Of a stretch of 64,000 nucleotides of DNA, positions 24,774 to 33,806 are shown piece by piece. The position numbers and the translations under genes were made by a program. Source of the DNA: an uncultured Paracoccaceae bacterium (lineage in GTDB: Bacteria > Pseudomonadota > Alphaproteobacteria > Rhodobacterales > Rhodobacteraceae); NCBI GenBank assembly GCA_947493745.1, contig CANLSM010000019.1, positions 1 through 64,000 on the forward strand, in the 5' to 3' direction. Under the pieces are notes generated by a model. That model searched no databases and was not told where the DNA came from. It saw only the letters and a program-made list of their open reading frames with translations. Within the stretch, counting starts at the first letter, position 1, and the number at the start of each line of letters is the position of its first letter.

Positions 24774-26118
24774 GGATCACCTCCAGCGTGAAGGCGTCCA
24801 TTGGATCATCGAGCTCAAGCACATGGTTCAGGCAGAACTCATAGACCGGGCCGATTGAAATCTCGGCTGGCGAGAAGGGGAAGGCGAAGGTGGGCTGCTC
24901 CTCCTGCTGGGTCAACGGATGGTGCAGCAGGTAGGGGTTGAGCGTCTTGCCGATCTCATCTGCCAGCGCCTCCGAACCGGCCGTGACAATACCCATGATG
25001 CCAAGCTCCACCGGTTCTGCGCTGCGGTTCTCAAGCGCGCCCAAGGTGGCGTTCCGCCCGATCTGGCGCAGTTCGATCTCGAAAGCATCAGCCGCCAGTC
25101 CGAGCCGGTCGATAACCTTGGCCCGACAACGGGTCTCGATGTCCGCGCACCAGGCATCGGCATTGGCGATGTAGTGCGGATCTCGCAAAAGGGTCATCAG
25201 CATGCACTGATATCCGGTGACCCGCGCGCCCTCCAGCTTGACCGTGTAGCGCGCGGACGGAACCCAGCGGGACCCGGAGACCCGCACCCGCCGTGCATCA
25301 AGCGCCTCGTACCGGGCCCCGGTCACATCAAGATGCCCGCCGGGCTCATAGAGGATGAACGGATCGGTATTCTCATAGAGCATATGGGCCGAGACGGTGT
25401 GGGGCGTCGCGTTCGCCCCATCGGCCAGCGGCGTGATGGTGAAGCTGTCCGTGTCCACATCCAGCAGGATCACGCCCGATTGGGGGTTGGTGGCGCAAAG
25501 CGCGCCGCATTCTCCGATCTTGGCCCCGTGCCAGGCGGCACCTGCGTGATCGCCGCGCATCAGGGGAAGCGCCGCGATGATGGCGGTGTCGGTTGTGCGG
25601 CCCGCGATAATGATCTCCGCTCCGATCTCGATGGCCGCTGCAATTTGCTCGGCTCCGGCAAGGGCCACGATATTAGTGCAGTCGTCCAGAACCTCGTCGC
25701 TGATCGAAGGGGCCGGGCTAAGCGGCGTGATCCGGCCTGCGGCAAGGGCGGATTTGAGGCGCTCGGCGGGTTGGTCCGATTTCAGGACTGCGATTTTCGC
25801 GGACCGGCCCTGCTCGGACAGGATCTCCCGGGTGATCTCAACCAGCCAGTCCACTGCGGTCCCTGCACCACAAGTCCCGGCCGTTCCGATCACCAGCGGC
25901 ACACCCGCCTTGGCCTGCGCCTCGATCAGCCCGGCCCATTCGATCCTGGTCGAGGCGCGGGCGTATTTGGAGACGCCGCGCCCCAGATAGGACGGCCCGC
26001 TATCGGTCGAGCCGCCGTCAATCGCGATCAGGTCGGGCTTGGCGGCGATCCCCCGCTCCAGTGCCACCGGATCGTATCCCAGCCCGAGCGCGCCGGATGG
26101 GATGAGAATGCGGGTCAC
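24766..26118 (-). CDS. AtuA-family (DUF1446) acyclic-terpene-utilisation-like protein
   Basis: A 450-residue protein with the AtuA N-terminal pattern (PSGALGLGYDP, IDGGSTDSGPSYLGRG, IGTAGTCGAG). AtuA belongs to citronellol/geraniol degradation in Pseudomonas, but none of the other atu genes is present. Here it lies 4 bp after tctA and overlaps the DUF4387 gene, so the likely substrate is the small carboxylate taken up by the TctABC system. A two-protein hydro-lyase or isomerase is plausible. That is inference. Confidence 0.75.
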   Translation of the reverse strand: MTRILIPSGALGLGYDPVALERGIAAKPDLIAIDGGSTDSGPSYLGRGVSKYARASTRIEWAGLIEAQAKAGVPLVIGTAGTCGAGTAVDWLVEITREILSEQGRSAKIAVLKSDQPAERLKSALAAGRITPLSPAPSISDEVLDDCTNIVALAGAEQIAAAIEIGAEIIIAGRTTDTAIIAALPLMRGDHAGAAWHGAKIGECGALCATNPQSGVILLDVDTDSFTITPLADGANATPHTVSAHMLYENTDPFILYEPGGHLDVTGARYEALDARRVRVSGSRWVPSARYTVKLEGARVTGYQCMLMTLLRDPHYIANADAWCADIETRCRAKVIDRLGLAADAFEIELRQIGRNATLGALENRSAEPVELGIMGIVTAGSEALADEIGKTLNPYLLHHPLTQQEEQPTFAFPFSPAEISIGPVYEFCLNHVLELDDPMDAFTLEVIHA

Positions 26119-26122
26119 CGGC

Positions 26123-27628
26123 TCAGTCCGTCACAGCCTGCGGCTTCTTCAGGAACTTCCGCAGGAACATCGGCGCGACAAATCCCGCGATCGCGGCGAT
26201 CCAGAGACCGATAGCAATCGGCGTCGAGAAGAGGAATGTCGCATCCCCGTCAGAAAGCACCATGGCACGCCGCAGCGCATCCTCCATGTGGCCGCCCAGA
26301 AGGATGCCCAGGATGACCGGCACGGTGGGGACATCCAGCTTGCGCAGGAAGTAGCCCAGAACCCCGAACCCCACCATCAGCAGCAGATCGAAGTAGCTAC
26401 CCGAAAGCGAGTAGATGCCCACAAACGAGATCATCGTGACACCCGGCAGCAGCACCCATGCAGGCACCGACAGGATTTTCACGAAGATCTTCACCATCGG
26501 CACGTTCATCAGCAAAAGCACAATATTGGCGATCAGAAGCGAGGCGATCAGACCCCAGACTACCTCGGGCCGGTCGGTGAAGAGCGTCGGACCGGGTGTG
26601 ATGTTGAGCGTCATCAGAAGCGCCAGCAGCACAGCCGTTGTGCCTGAGCCCGGAACGCCAAGCGTCAGCATCGGCACCAGAGCCCCGCCAGCCGCCGAGT
26701 TGTTGCCTGCCTCGGGCGCTGCGACGCCCTTTGGAACGCCGGTTCCGAAGCCTCCCTTTGGTCCGGCGATGGATTTCTCGGACATGTAAGCCAGGAACGA
26801 GCCGAGTGAAGCGCCTGCGCCGGGCAGGATGCCCGCAACGAAGCCCACGCCGGAGGCGCGCAGCATGGTCCACTTGGTGGCCATGATGTCCTTCCACGGG
26901 ATCGTGACCTTCTCCAGCTTCACGCCGATGGAGGTCTCCTTGCCGTGGCTCTCGATGAAGAAAAACACCTCTGCGATGGCGAAAAGTCCGACGATGGCGA
27001 CAAGGAAATCCACCCCGTCCATCAGATGCAGATTGCCGCCGGTCAGCCGCGGCATGCCCGAGTTGTTGTCCACACCCACCATGGCGATGCCCAGCCCGAT
27101 GCAGGATGCAATCGCGGCCTTGGCCTGATTGTTGGATGCCATGCCGCCAAGGGTACAGAAGGCGAGCAGGTAGAGCGCAAAATATTCCGCAGGGCCAAAG
27201 AGGAACGCCACGCGGGCGAGCATCGGGGCCAGCAGCATCAGACCGACCGTGGCCAGAAACGCACCCACGAAGGAGGCAACACCCGAGAGAACCAGCGCGT
27301 CGCCTGCTCGTCCGGCCTTGGCCATGGGATAGCCATCCAGCGTGGTCATGAGCGCGGGCTCGTCACCGGGGATGTTCAGCAGGATCGACGAAATCCGCCC
27401 GCCATACATCGCGCCGTAATAAACGCTCGTCATCAGAACGAGGGCCGAGGTCGCATCCAGCCCCAGCGTGAAGGTCAGCGGGATTAGGATGGCCACGCCG
27501 TTCGACGGGCCAAGGCCCGGAAGCGCACCGATGATCGTGCCCAGAAAGCAGCCGACAACTGCCAGCATCAGGGTGTAGGGCGACAGCGCGATGGAAAACC
27601 CGAGCGCGAGATTTGCAAGAATATCCAT
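26123..27628 (-). CDS. tctA: Tripartite tricarboxylate transporter, large membrane subunit
   Basis: A 501-residue TctA with about twelve hydrophobic segments and the family motif GALPGLGPSNGVAILIPLTF near 38-57. A second related motif, GILPGAGASLGSF, occurs near 260. The ATG at 27628 (MDILANLALG) overlaps the tctB stop (TGATG). The frame is open further upstream only as a shadow of tctB. It should carry a carboxylate with proton or sodium symport, fed by TctC. Confidence 0.92.
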   Translation of the reverse strand: MDILANLALGFSIALSPYTLMLAVVGCFLGTIIGALPGLGPSNGVAILIPLTFTLGLDATSALVLMTSVYYGAMYGGRISSILLNIPGDEPALMTTLDGYPMAKAGRAGDALVLSGVASFVGAFLATVGLMLLAPMLARVAFLFGPAEYFALYLLAFCTLGGMASNNQAKAAIASCIGLGIAMVGVDNNSGMPRLTGGNLHLMDGVDFLVAIVGLFAIAEVFFFIESHGKETSIGVKLEKVTIPWKDIMATKWTMLRASGVGFVAGILPGAGASLGSFLAYMSEKSIAGPKGGFGTGVPKGVAAPEAGNNSAAGGALVPMLTLGVPGSGTTAVLLALLMTLNITPGPTLFTDRPEVVWGLIASLLIANIVLLLMNVPMVKIFVKILSVPAWVLLPGVTMISFVGIYSLSGSYFDLLLMVGFGVLGYFLRKLDVPTVPVILGILLGGHMEDALRRAMVLSDGDATFLFSTPIAIGLWIAAIAGFVAPMFLRKFLKKPQAVTD

Positions 27629-28068
27629 CAGCCGCCCCATCCATGCGGGAACGCGATCAGCCCCAGACCAAGCGCGAATTTGAAAAGTACGAACAGACCG
27701 ACTGACAGACCCGCACCTGCGGCAATCGCCGGAACCGGGCGCGGCGATATCTGATAGCTCAGGATTGCAGCCGTGATTGCTGTTGGAATGATGAACCCAA
27801 GCGGTTTGAGCGCATAGGCGTAGCAAATCAGCACGATCACAGCGATGCCAAGTGATCCGAAGGTGCGCAGCACCGGCCAGTTGGGATCGGGATCAGGCTT
27901 GAAGATCAGAACCAGCGCCGAGATGGCCGCCACCGCGCCCACCAGCATCGGGAAGGCCTTCGGGCCGACCGGATCGGCGAGAAAGCTTGTCTGGATTTGA
28001 GTGGCGCTCGCCATGTAAGCGAGCGCCCCCATCAATACGACCAGACCGAAAATCCGGTCACTGGCCAC
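27628..28068 (-). CDS. tctB: Tripartite tricarboxylate transporter, small membrane subunit
   Basis: A 146-residue TctB with four hydrophobic segments and the usual (F/A)DPVGPKAFPMLVG stretch near 31-44. The start is GTG overlapping the tctC stop (TAGTG), and the gene overlaps tctA at its end, so all three subunits are translationally linked. Confidence 0.87.
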   Translation of the reverse strand: MASDRIFGLVVLMGALAYMASATQIQTSFLADPVGPKAFPMLVGAVAAISALVLIFKPDPDPNWPVLRTFGSLGIAVIVLICYAYALKPLGFIIPTAITAAILSYQISPRPVPAIAAGAGLSVGLFVLFKFALGLGLIAFPHGWGG

Positions 28069-29033
28069 TACTGGATGACCCCGATTTCTTTCGAAAGGGT
28101 GCGGATTTCATCGACCACGCCATCGACATAGGACTGGAAGTCACCGCCGACCTTGGTGAAGGGCGCGAGGCCGTTTGCAACCATGGCTTCCTTCCACTCG
28201 TCGCTGTCGGCCACCTGCTGCAGCTTGTCGGCCCATTCGTCGAACTTGGCATCCGAGATGCCTTTGGGCACGTAGAGACCACGCCAGTTCACGGCAACCA
28301 CGTCGAAGCCCTGTTCCTTGGCGGTGGGGATATCCTCAAAGCCCGGCACCCGCTCTTCTGTCAGAACCGCGATGACGCGGATATCGCCGTTTTTCAGGAA
28401 GCCCACGATCTCGGACATGTCACCGGTCATGGCCTGGGTGAAACCGCCGACCGTCTGTGTGATCGCATCCGCGCCGCCATCGACGCCGATGTATTTAACC
28501 TTGGTGATGTCCGTGAAGCCTGCGCGTTGCAGGATCATCAGCGGCTTGAGGTGATCGAACCCGCCAACTGCCGAGCCGCCTGCGAAGGCAACCGAGCCCG
28601 GATCGGCCTTGATCGCATCGACCAGATCGCCGAGCGACTGATATTCGCTGTCTGCGGCAACGGCGATGACGCCCGGATCAGCACCGATGGCACCGACAAA
28701 ACGCACCTGATCGGCGGTCATGCCAGCATAGGCATTCTGCGCCAGACGGGTCGATGTGGCCGACGAGGCGGCAATGATCAGGTCCTCGTCGCTGCCGCGC
28801 TCGGATACCACGTGGTTATAGGCGAGGCCGCCACCGGCTCCGGCCATGTTGGTGACCTGCACCGGCTTATCGACGGCGCCGATGTCATACATGATCTTGC
28901 CGATCTGACGGCAGGTGAAATCCCAGCCACCGCCGGGGTTTGCCGGTGCGATGCACTCGGCCGCCATCACGGTGCCCGCTGACAGGGTAAATGCCGCCGA
29001 CAGGCCAAGCATCTTGAGTGATTTGAGTTTCAT
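28068..29033 (-). CDS. tctC: Tripartite tricarboxylate transporter substrate-binding protein
   Basis: A 321-residue periplasmic binding protein of the Bug/TctC family. It has a Sec signal peptide (MKLKSLKMLGLSAAFTLSAG..., cleavage after VMA) and the family start ECIAPANPGGGWDFTCR. The ATG has a GGGAGGA site. First gene of the operon. Ligands of this family are mostly carboxylates; specificity cannot be read here. Confidence 0.9.
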   Translation of the reverse strand: MKLKSLKMLGLSAAFTLSAGTVMAAECIAPANPGGGWDFTCRQIGKIMYDIGAVDKPVQVTNMAGAGGGLAYNHVVSERGSDEDLIIAASSATSTRLAQNAYAGMTADQVRFVGAIGADPGVIAVAADSEYQSLGDLVDAIKADPGSVAFAGGSAVGGFDHLKPLMILQRAGFTDITKVKYIGVDGGADAITQTVGGFTQAMTGDMSEIVGFLKNGDIRVIAVLTEERVPGFEDIPTAKEQGFDVVAVNWRGLYVPKGISDAKFDEWADKLQQVADSDEWKEAMVANGLAPFTKVGGDFQSYVDGVVDEIRTLSKEIGVIQ

Positions 29034-29169
29034 ATGTTCCTCCCTGAAACAATCAAATGGTTACTGCCCGGTTGCCCCGGGTCCAGGCCAAACGTGCCGA
29101 GCCTGACGGTCCGTGTCCAGTGCTAATCGGCGAAGGTGTTGAATCCGGTGCATGTTGGCGGGCATCCGG

Positions 29170-29685
29170 TCAGAACGGGCCTTCTGCATCCTCGGCCCGA
29201 CCGAAATCGAGATAGAAGTCATCGAGCTGTGGCGGGTCGATGCCTGCATGGCTCAGCATCGCGTGGGCCTGACCCCGATGGTGGATCTGATGCTGGAAGA
29301 GGTGGAGGAGGAGAGCGTCCACTCTCTCTTCCACCATGCCGTCCGCCCGCTCGGTTGTGCGGCTTTCGGCAAGCGCCTCGACGGTCAGAGCATCGCAAAA
29401 CGCGGTCAGCCTGAGATCGACCTCGGTCTGCGCGGCGAGGAGCGTCTTTGGGTCCGTGAGGGGCGTGCGTTCGTAAACGCTGCGTCCCAGCCCGCCCGCC
29501 TCCAGCGCATCGACGTAATAGAGATCGACCTCGTAGATGTGATCGAGCGTGGCCGCGAGCGATCCGAAGAAACCGGGCCGGGCGGCGGTGAAGATATCCG
29601 GCGAGAGACCGGCCACTGCCCGACCAAGTGTCCGGTTCGCCCAGTTATTGTTGCGGGCCATGGCGATATAGGGGGCAGTGCTCAT
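29170..29685 (-). CDS. DinB-family metal-binding protein
   Basis: A 171-residue four-helix DinB-like protein. The metal triad is visible as LDHIYEVD near 50 and HQIHHRGQAHAML near 130-142. I chose the ATG at 29685 (MSTAPYIAMARNN), which gives an ATGA overlap with the preceding gene. DinB/YfiT proteins are often thiol-dependent transferases; the substrate is unknown. Last gene of a five-gene minus-strand unit that begins with LysE. Confidence 0.8.
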   Translation of the reverse strand: MSTAPYIAMARNNNWANRTLGRAVAGLSPDIFTAARPGFFGSLAATLDHIYEVDLYYVDALEAGGLGRSVYERTPLTDPKTLLAAQTEVDLRLTAFCDALTVEALAESRTTERADGMVEERVDALLLHLFQHQIHHRGQAHAMLSHAGIDPPQLDDFYLDFGRAEDAEGPF

Positions 29686-29882
29686 TCGGGCGGCATCCGC
29701 AGAAGCTGCCACCCGGACCAGAGCAGCGATCCACCGAAAAACACCCCACCGATGATGATCGCCTCAAAGGAGGCGAAATCGGTGATGCCGCGCAGGCCGA
29801 TGGCCGCGAGCGTCATGCCGAGCCCCACCAGACTGAAGGCAAGGCGAAACCAGTGCTCAGACCGGGGCGGTGCGTATTTCAT
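29682..29882 (-). CDS. Small two-helix membrane protein, unknown function
   Basis: A 66-residue protein starting MKYAPPRSEHW with two hydrophobic segments (about 14-30 and 40-58). Its start and stop overlap the neighbouring genes by ATGA on both sides, which is good evidence that it is real. No family recognised. Confidence 0.65.
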   Translation of the reverse strand: MKYAPPRSEHWFRLAFSLVGLGMTLAAIGLRGITDFASFEAIIIGGVFFGGSLLWSGWQLLRMPPE

Positions 29883-30346
29883 TCCGGCCTCAGCGCGTTG
29901 GACTTGCCCAAAAGGGCGACATAGCCGAACGCCACGGCTTCCGCCTCGCACCTTGCGCGGGCATAGGCAATCTCGTCATCGGGATCGCGGGTCACGAGGC
30001 TCAACTCATATTGCCGGTCGCAGGACAGCAGCCCCTCCTGCAGATCGTATTTTACCTCGATCCCGGCGATCATGCGTATTTCTTCCGGTTCGGTTTCGGC
30101 AATCTCGGCCATGCGCTCCGATATCCGCGCGCCCCATTCGGCCTTTGCGCTCACGAAACATGCGGTACCGGCGGTGCTGCCAATCGGCCATGCAAGGCAG
30201 TTGGAATGCGCCCGTTGGACGCAGGCCCGATAGGGAGAGTCTGCGGCGACATAGTTGATGATGCATTCGCGGGTGTTCTGGCTCAGCACCGGTTCCGCAA
30301 TGCCGGGGCTTGCTGCCAGGAAAAAGATCAGGATCGGTCTGATCAC
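29879..30346 (-). CDS. Small exported protein, unknown function
   Basis: A 155-residue protein with a Sec signal peptide (MIRPILIFFLAASPGIA, cleaved before EPVLS). There are six cysteines in the mature part (CIINYV, ACVQRA, NCLAW, ACFVS, SCDRQY, RCEAEA), probably forming disulfides in the periplasm. The Cys spacing recalls small secreted LprI-like proteins, but not enough to name it. ATGA overlaps on both sides bind it to the aldo/keto reductase and the small membrane gene. Confidence 0.65.
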   Translation of the reverse strand: MIRPILIFFLAASPGIAEPVLSQNTRECIINYVAADSPYRACVQRAHSNCLAWPIGSTAGTACFVSAKAEWGARISERMAEIAETEPEEIRMIAGIEVKYDLQEGLLSCDRQYELSLVTRDPDDEIAYARARCEAEAVAFGYVALLGKSNALRPE

Positions 30347-31287
30347 GACTGTTCCTCCAGCCGGTCGGTGGCAGGCGGTGGTGTCGGGCTCATGGCGGAG
30401 ATCTCCTCATAGAGCGTATCATCCATGGTGAAGTCCAGGGCCGCAAGGGAGGGGGCAAGCTGCTCCGTCGATTTGGCGCTGATGATCGGGCAGGTATGTC
30501 CGGGATGCCTTGCGGCCCAGGCCACGGCGAGGGTCGCAGGATGGACATCGCGTGCCTTGGCGAAGGCCGCAAAGTCCGCTGCGGCCTGATGCATCCAGTC
30601 CGGCCCATACCGGCCCTCATACATCTCGTCCTCCGCCAGTCGCCCCTCGCCCCGATTATCGGCATATTTTCCGGTCAGCAGCCCCCCGCCGAGCGGTGAA
30701 TATCCGACCACGGCGATATCTTCCGAGAGCGCCATCGGCAGGATCTCGACCTCCACCTGTCGTTTCACCAGATTGTACATCGGTTGCAGGATGTCGATGC
30801 GCGGAAAGCCCTCGCGGGCGGCAATCGCCTGACCCTTCATCACCTGCCATGCAGACCAGTTGGAGACGCCCAGATGAGTGAACAACCCGTGCCGGTGAAG
30901 CTCGGCGCAGGCCTCAAGACTTTTCTCCAGCGGTGTGCCCTCATCCCAGCGATGCAGAAACAGGATGTCCACATGATCGAGCGCCAGCCGGCGCAGGCTT
31001 TCCTGAAACTGGGCGTGGATGTTTTCCGGGCTGGACCCGCCGCTTGCCGCCACCTTGGTGGCCAGAATGATCTTATCCCGCTCCGGTGCAACCAGTTTGC
31101 CCAGTATCTCCTCGGACCGACCGCCATTGTAGTCATGGGCCGTGTCGAAGAAGTTGATGCCTGCCTCGCGACAGGCCGCGTACATCGCGTTCGATGCAGC
31201 CTCGTCGGACCGTCCGCCGAACTGCATGGTGCCAAAGCAGAAGGGTGAGTTCGTCAGGCCGTTCGGGCCGAATGAGCGCTGTTGCAT
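30343..31287 (-). CDS. Aldo/keto reductase
   Basis: A 314-residue (beta/alpha)8 NADPH-dependent oxidoreductase. The catalytic tetrad is visible: Asp and Tyr in FFDTAHDYNGG near 45-55, Lys in ILATKVA near 77, and His in LFLHRWD near 112. The ATG at 31287 (MQQRSFGPNG) has a GGAGAG site; the open frame upstream is unsupported. It lies 10 bp after lysE. The substrate is unknown. Confidence 0.88.
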   Translation of the reverse strand: MQQRSFGPNGLTNSPFCFGTMQFGGRSDEAASNAMYAACREAGINFFDTAHDYNGGRSEEILGKLVAPERDKIILATKVAASGGSSPENIHAQFQESLRRLALDHVDILFLHRWDEGTPLEKSLEACAELHRHGLFTHLGVSNWSAWQVMKGQAIAAREGFPRIDILQPMYNLVKRQVEVEILPMALSEDIAVVGYSPLGGGLLTGKYADNRGEGRLAEDEMYEGRYGPDWMHQAAADFAAFAKARDVHPATLAVAWAARHPGHTCPIISAKSTEQLAPSLAALDFTMDDTLYEEISAMSPTPPPATDRLEEQS

Positions 31288-31297
31288 GATCTCTCCT

Positions 31298-31897
31298 TCA
31301 GGGGCGGCCGAACTGCGCATAGAGCGCAAGGCCGACGACCAGCAGCATGGAGGCTGCCATGATCAGGTTGATTGTGGATTGGATATGGTCGGGCAGGTTC
31401 ATTTCCTGCACCCGGATACCGGCCCAGAGCCAGACCAGATGGATCGGGACCCAGATCGCGTTGACGATGAGAAGCTTCAGTATCGTCTCGACCCAGAAGC
31501 TTTGACCGGCAAAGGCGAAGCCCGAGAAAAACGCGGTGTTGACCGCATAGGCCTTGGGGTTGATCGGCTGCAGGGCAAACCCGCTCCAGAACCCCGGCGG
31601 GGTCCTGGGGTGGATGAAGCCCAGCCGATTGCCGGAAAACGCGATCCGGCTTGCGAGATAGAGCAGATAGGCGGTTGAGATGACCATCAGGCCGATGCGA
31701 AGGGCCGGCAGGGCTAGGATGATGCCCGCAAGCCCCGAAATCACCGCCAGCATCACCGCCAGATTGCCGACGAAAAGCCCTCCGACATATTGGAGCCCCG
31801 GACCCCGTCCGTAACTTGCCCCGACACCGGCGGCTGACAGCACGCCGGGACCCGGAGTGACGATCAGGAAAAAGACTGCGACGGCAAAGAGTTCCAA
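31298..31897 (-). CDS. LysE/RhtB-family amino-acid exporter
   Basis: A 199-residue membrane protein with about six hydrophobic segments and the family start VFFLIVTPGPGVLSAAGVG, plus NPKAYAVNTAFFSGF near 113-127. The only start available is TTG at 31897, with no clear ribosome site, so the true start is uncertain by a few codons. It is divergent from the IlvD-like gene and heads the five-gene unit. The exported compound is unknown. Confidence 0.82.
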   Translation of the reverse strand: MELFAVAVFFLIVTPGPGVLSAAGVGASYGRGPGLQYVGGLFVGNLAVMLAVISGLAGIILALPALRIGLMVISTAYLLYLASRIAFSGNRLGFIHPRTPPGFWSGFALQPINPKAYAVNTAFFSGFAFAGQSFWVETILKLLIVNAIWVPIHLVWLWAGIRVQEMNLPDHIQSTINLIMAASMLLVVGLALYAQFGRP

Positions 31898-32012
31898 ATA
31901 CCGGGTCCGATCTGTGATTGCCCTTGGGACAGGGCAGGGATATCACTTGGGCATACCAAAACCCAGATCGCGCCGGGGGGCAATGGCCCTTTGGCAGCAG
32001 CCAGGAGCCGCC

Positions 32013-33794
32013 ATGACAGACACCCGCGCGCGCAGGAAATTCCGCAGTCAGGAGTGGTTCGACAATCCCAACAATCCCGGCATGACGGCGCTTTATCTGG
32101 AGCGGTATCAGAACCAGGAATACACCCGTGGCGAGTTGCAGTCCGAACGCCCCATTATCGGGATCGCGCAGACCGGCTCGGACCTCGCACCGTGCAACAA
32201 GATCCACGTCTTTCTGGCGGATCGCATCAAGGCAGGAATCCGGGATGCGGGCGGTGTGCCGATGGAATTTCCGGTTCATCCCATTCAGGAAACCGGCAAA
32301 CGGCCCACGGCGGCACTTGATCGCAACCTTGCCTATCTGAGCCTCGTCGAGGTGCTGCATGGCTATCCCATTGATGGCGTCGTGCTGACCACCGGCTGCG
32401 ACAAGACCACACCGGCGCAATTGATGGGGGCGGCCACGGTCGATCTTCCGGCGATCGCGCTGAATGGCGGGCCGATGCTGGATGGCTGGTGGAATGGCGA
32501 GCTTGCAGGTTCGGGCACGATTGTCTGGGAGAGCCGCCGACTGCTTGCCGAGGGTATCATAGATTATGAGGAGTTCATGGGCCGGGTCTGTGCGTCTTCC
32601 CCTTCGTTGGGACATTGCAACACGATGGGCACGGCCTCGACCATGAATGCGATGGCCGAGGCCCTGGGCATGACCCTGCCCGGAAGCTCTGCCATTCCCG
32701 CACCTTTCCGTGAGCGGATGGGCATGGCGTATGAGACCGGTCGCCGGATTGTCGAGATGGTCTATGAGGACCTCAAGCCGTCGGACATCATGACGCGTGC
32801 AGCGTTTGAGAATGCGATTGTGACCAACACTGCCATCGGCGGCTCCACCAATGCCCCGCCGCATCTTCAGGCCATCGCGCGCCATGCCGGGGTCGAGCTG
32901 GATGTCCGCGACTGGCAGAAGATCGGCTTTGACAAGCCGCTTCTGGTCAACATGCAGCCCGCAGGCGAATATCTGGGCGAGAGCTTCTTCCGGGCCGGTG
33001 GCGTGCCTGCGGTGATGGCGGAGCTTGCCAAGGCCGGGATGCTGAATACCGATGTCATGACAGCGACCGGCAAGACGCTGGCTGCCGTTCTGCTGGGCTG
33101 CGAAAGCCGCGATACCAAGGTCATCAAGACCGTGGATGCGCCGATGCGCAAGAATGCGGGCTTTCTGGTGCTGGACGGCAATCTCTTTGACAGCGCTCTG
33201 ATGAAAACCTCCGTGATCTCCGAGGATTTCCGGGCGCGGTTCCTGTCCACACCGGGGCAGGAGGACATCTTCGAGGCGCGCGCGGTCGTCTTCGAGGGAC
33301 CTGAGGACTATCATGAGCGGATCAATGCACCCGATCTGAAGATCGATGAGAAGACGATCCTCTTCATTCGCAATGTCGGCTGCGTCGGCTATCCCGGCTC
33401 GGCCGAGGTGGTGAACATGCAGCCCCCCGATCGCCTGCTGAAACAGGGGATCAAGCATCTGCCTACCGTAGGCGACGGACGGCAGTCGGGCACGTCCGAG
33501 AGCCCGTCGATCCTGAACGCCTCGCCCGAGAGTGTTGTCGGTGGTGGTCTTGCGCTGTTGCAGACGGGCGATCTTGTGCGGCTCGATCTCAATGAGAGCA
33601 GGCTCGATGCGCTGGTCCCCGAGGCCGAGTGGGAGGGGCGGCGCGCAGCCTGGCAGCCCCCCGAGATCGAGAACCAGACGCCCTGGGAGGCGATCTACCG
33701 CGCCAATGTCGGACAGCTTGCCGAGGGTGGCTGTCTGGAACTTGCGACCTCGTTTCAGCGGATCGCAAAGACGCTGCCGCGTGATAATCACTGA
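32013..33794 (+). CDS. IlvD/Edd-family sugar-acid dehydratase (D-xylonate/L-arabinonate type)
   Basis: A 593-residue Fe-S dehydratase. The ATG at 32013 (MTDTRARRKFRS) has an AGGAG site. Cluster cysteines are Cys61, Cys129 and Cys202 (LAPCN, TTGCDKT, LGHCNTMG), essentially the positions of C. crescentus XylD. The N-terminal RSQEWFDNP...MTALYLER stretch is also typical of the pentonate-dehydratase branch, not of IlvD or Edd. It converts an aldonate to the 2-keto-3-deoxy acid. The following SDR is 12 bp away, but the partner aldolase or semialdehyde dehydrogenase of a full xylonate route is missing here. Confidence 0.87.
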   Translation: MTDTRARRKFRSQEWFDNPNNPGMTALYLERYQNQEYTRGELQSERPIIGIAQTGSDLAPCNKIHVFLADRIKAGIRDAGGVPMEFPVHPIQETGKRPTAALDRNLAYLSLVEVLHGYPIDGVVLTTGCDKTTPAQLMGAATVDLPAIALNGGPMLDGWWNGELAGSGTIVWESRRLLAEGIIDYEEFMGRVCASSPSLGHCNTMGTASTMNAMAEALGMTLPGSSAIPAPFRERMGMAYETGRRIVEMVYEDLKPSDIMTRAAFENAIVTNTAIGGSTNAPPHLQAIARHAGVELDVRDWQKIGFDKPLLVNMQPAGEYLGESFFRAGGVPAVMAELAKAGMLNTDVMTATGKTLAAVLLGCESRDTKVIKTVDAPMRKNAGFLVLDGNLFDSALMKTSVISEDFRARFLSTPGQEDIFEARAVVFEGPEDYHERINAPDLKIDEKTILFIRNVGCVGYPGSAEVVNMQPPDRLLKQGIKHLPTVGDGRQSGTSESPSILNASPESVVGGGLALLQTGDLVRLDLNESRLDALVPEAEWEGRRAAWQPPEIENQTPWEAIYRANVGQLAEGGCLELATSFQRIAKTLPRDNH

Positions 33795-33806
33795 GGGGGA
33801 ATTGGG

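Noticed and set aside
24766-26118. Assigning the AtuA-like gene to terpene (citronellol/geraniol) degradation
   Set aside because: No other atu or leucine/isovalerate-type genes are present, and the genetic context is carboxylate transport.
31947-31959. TTGG-N5-CCAA near the LysE/IlvD divergent promoters as another GntR operator
   Set aside because: Spacing is one base longer than the TTGGTATACCAA sites and one half lacks the T/A inner bases. Too weak to call.
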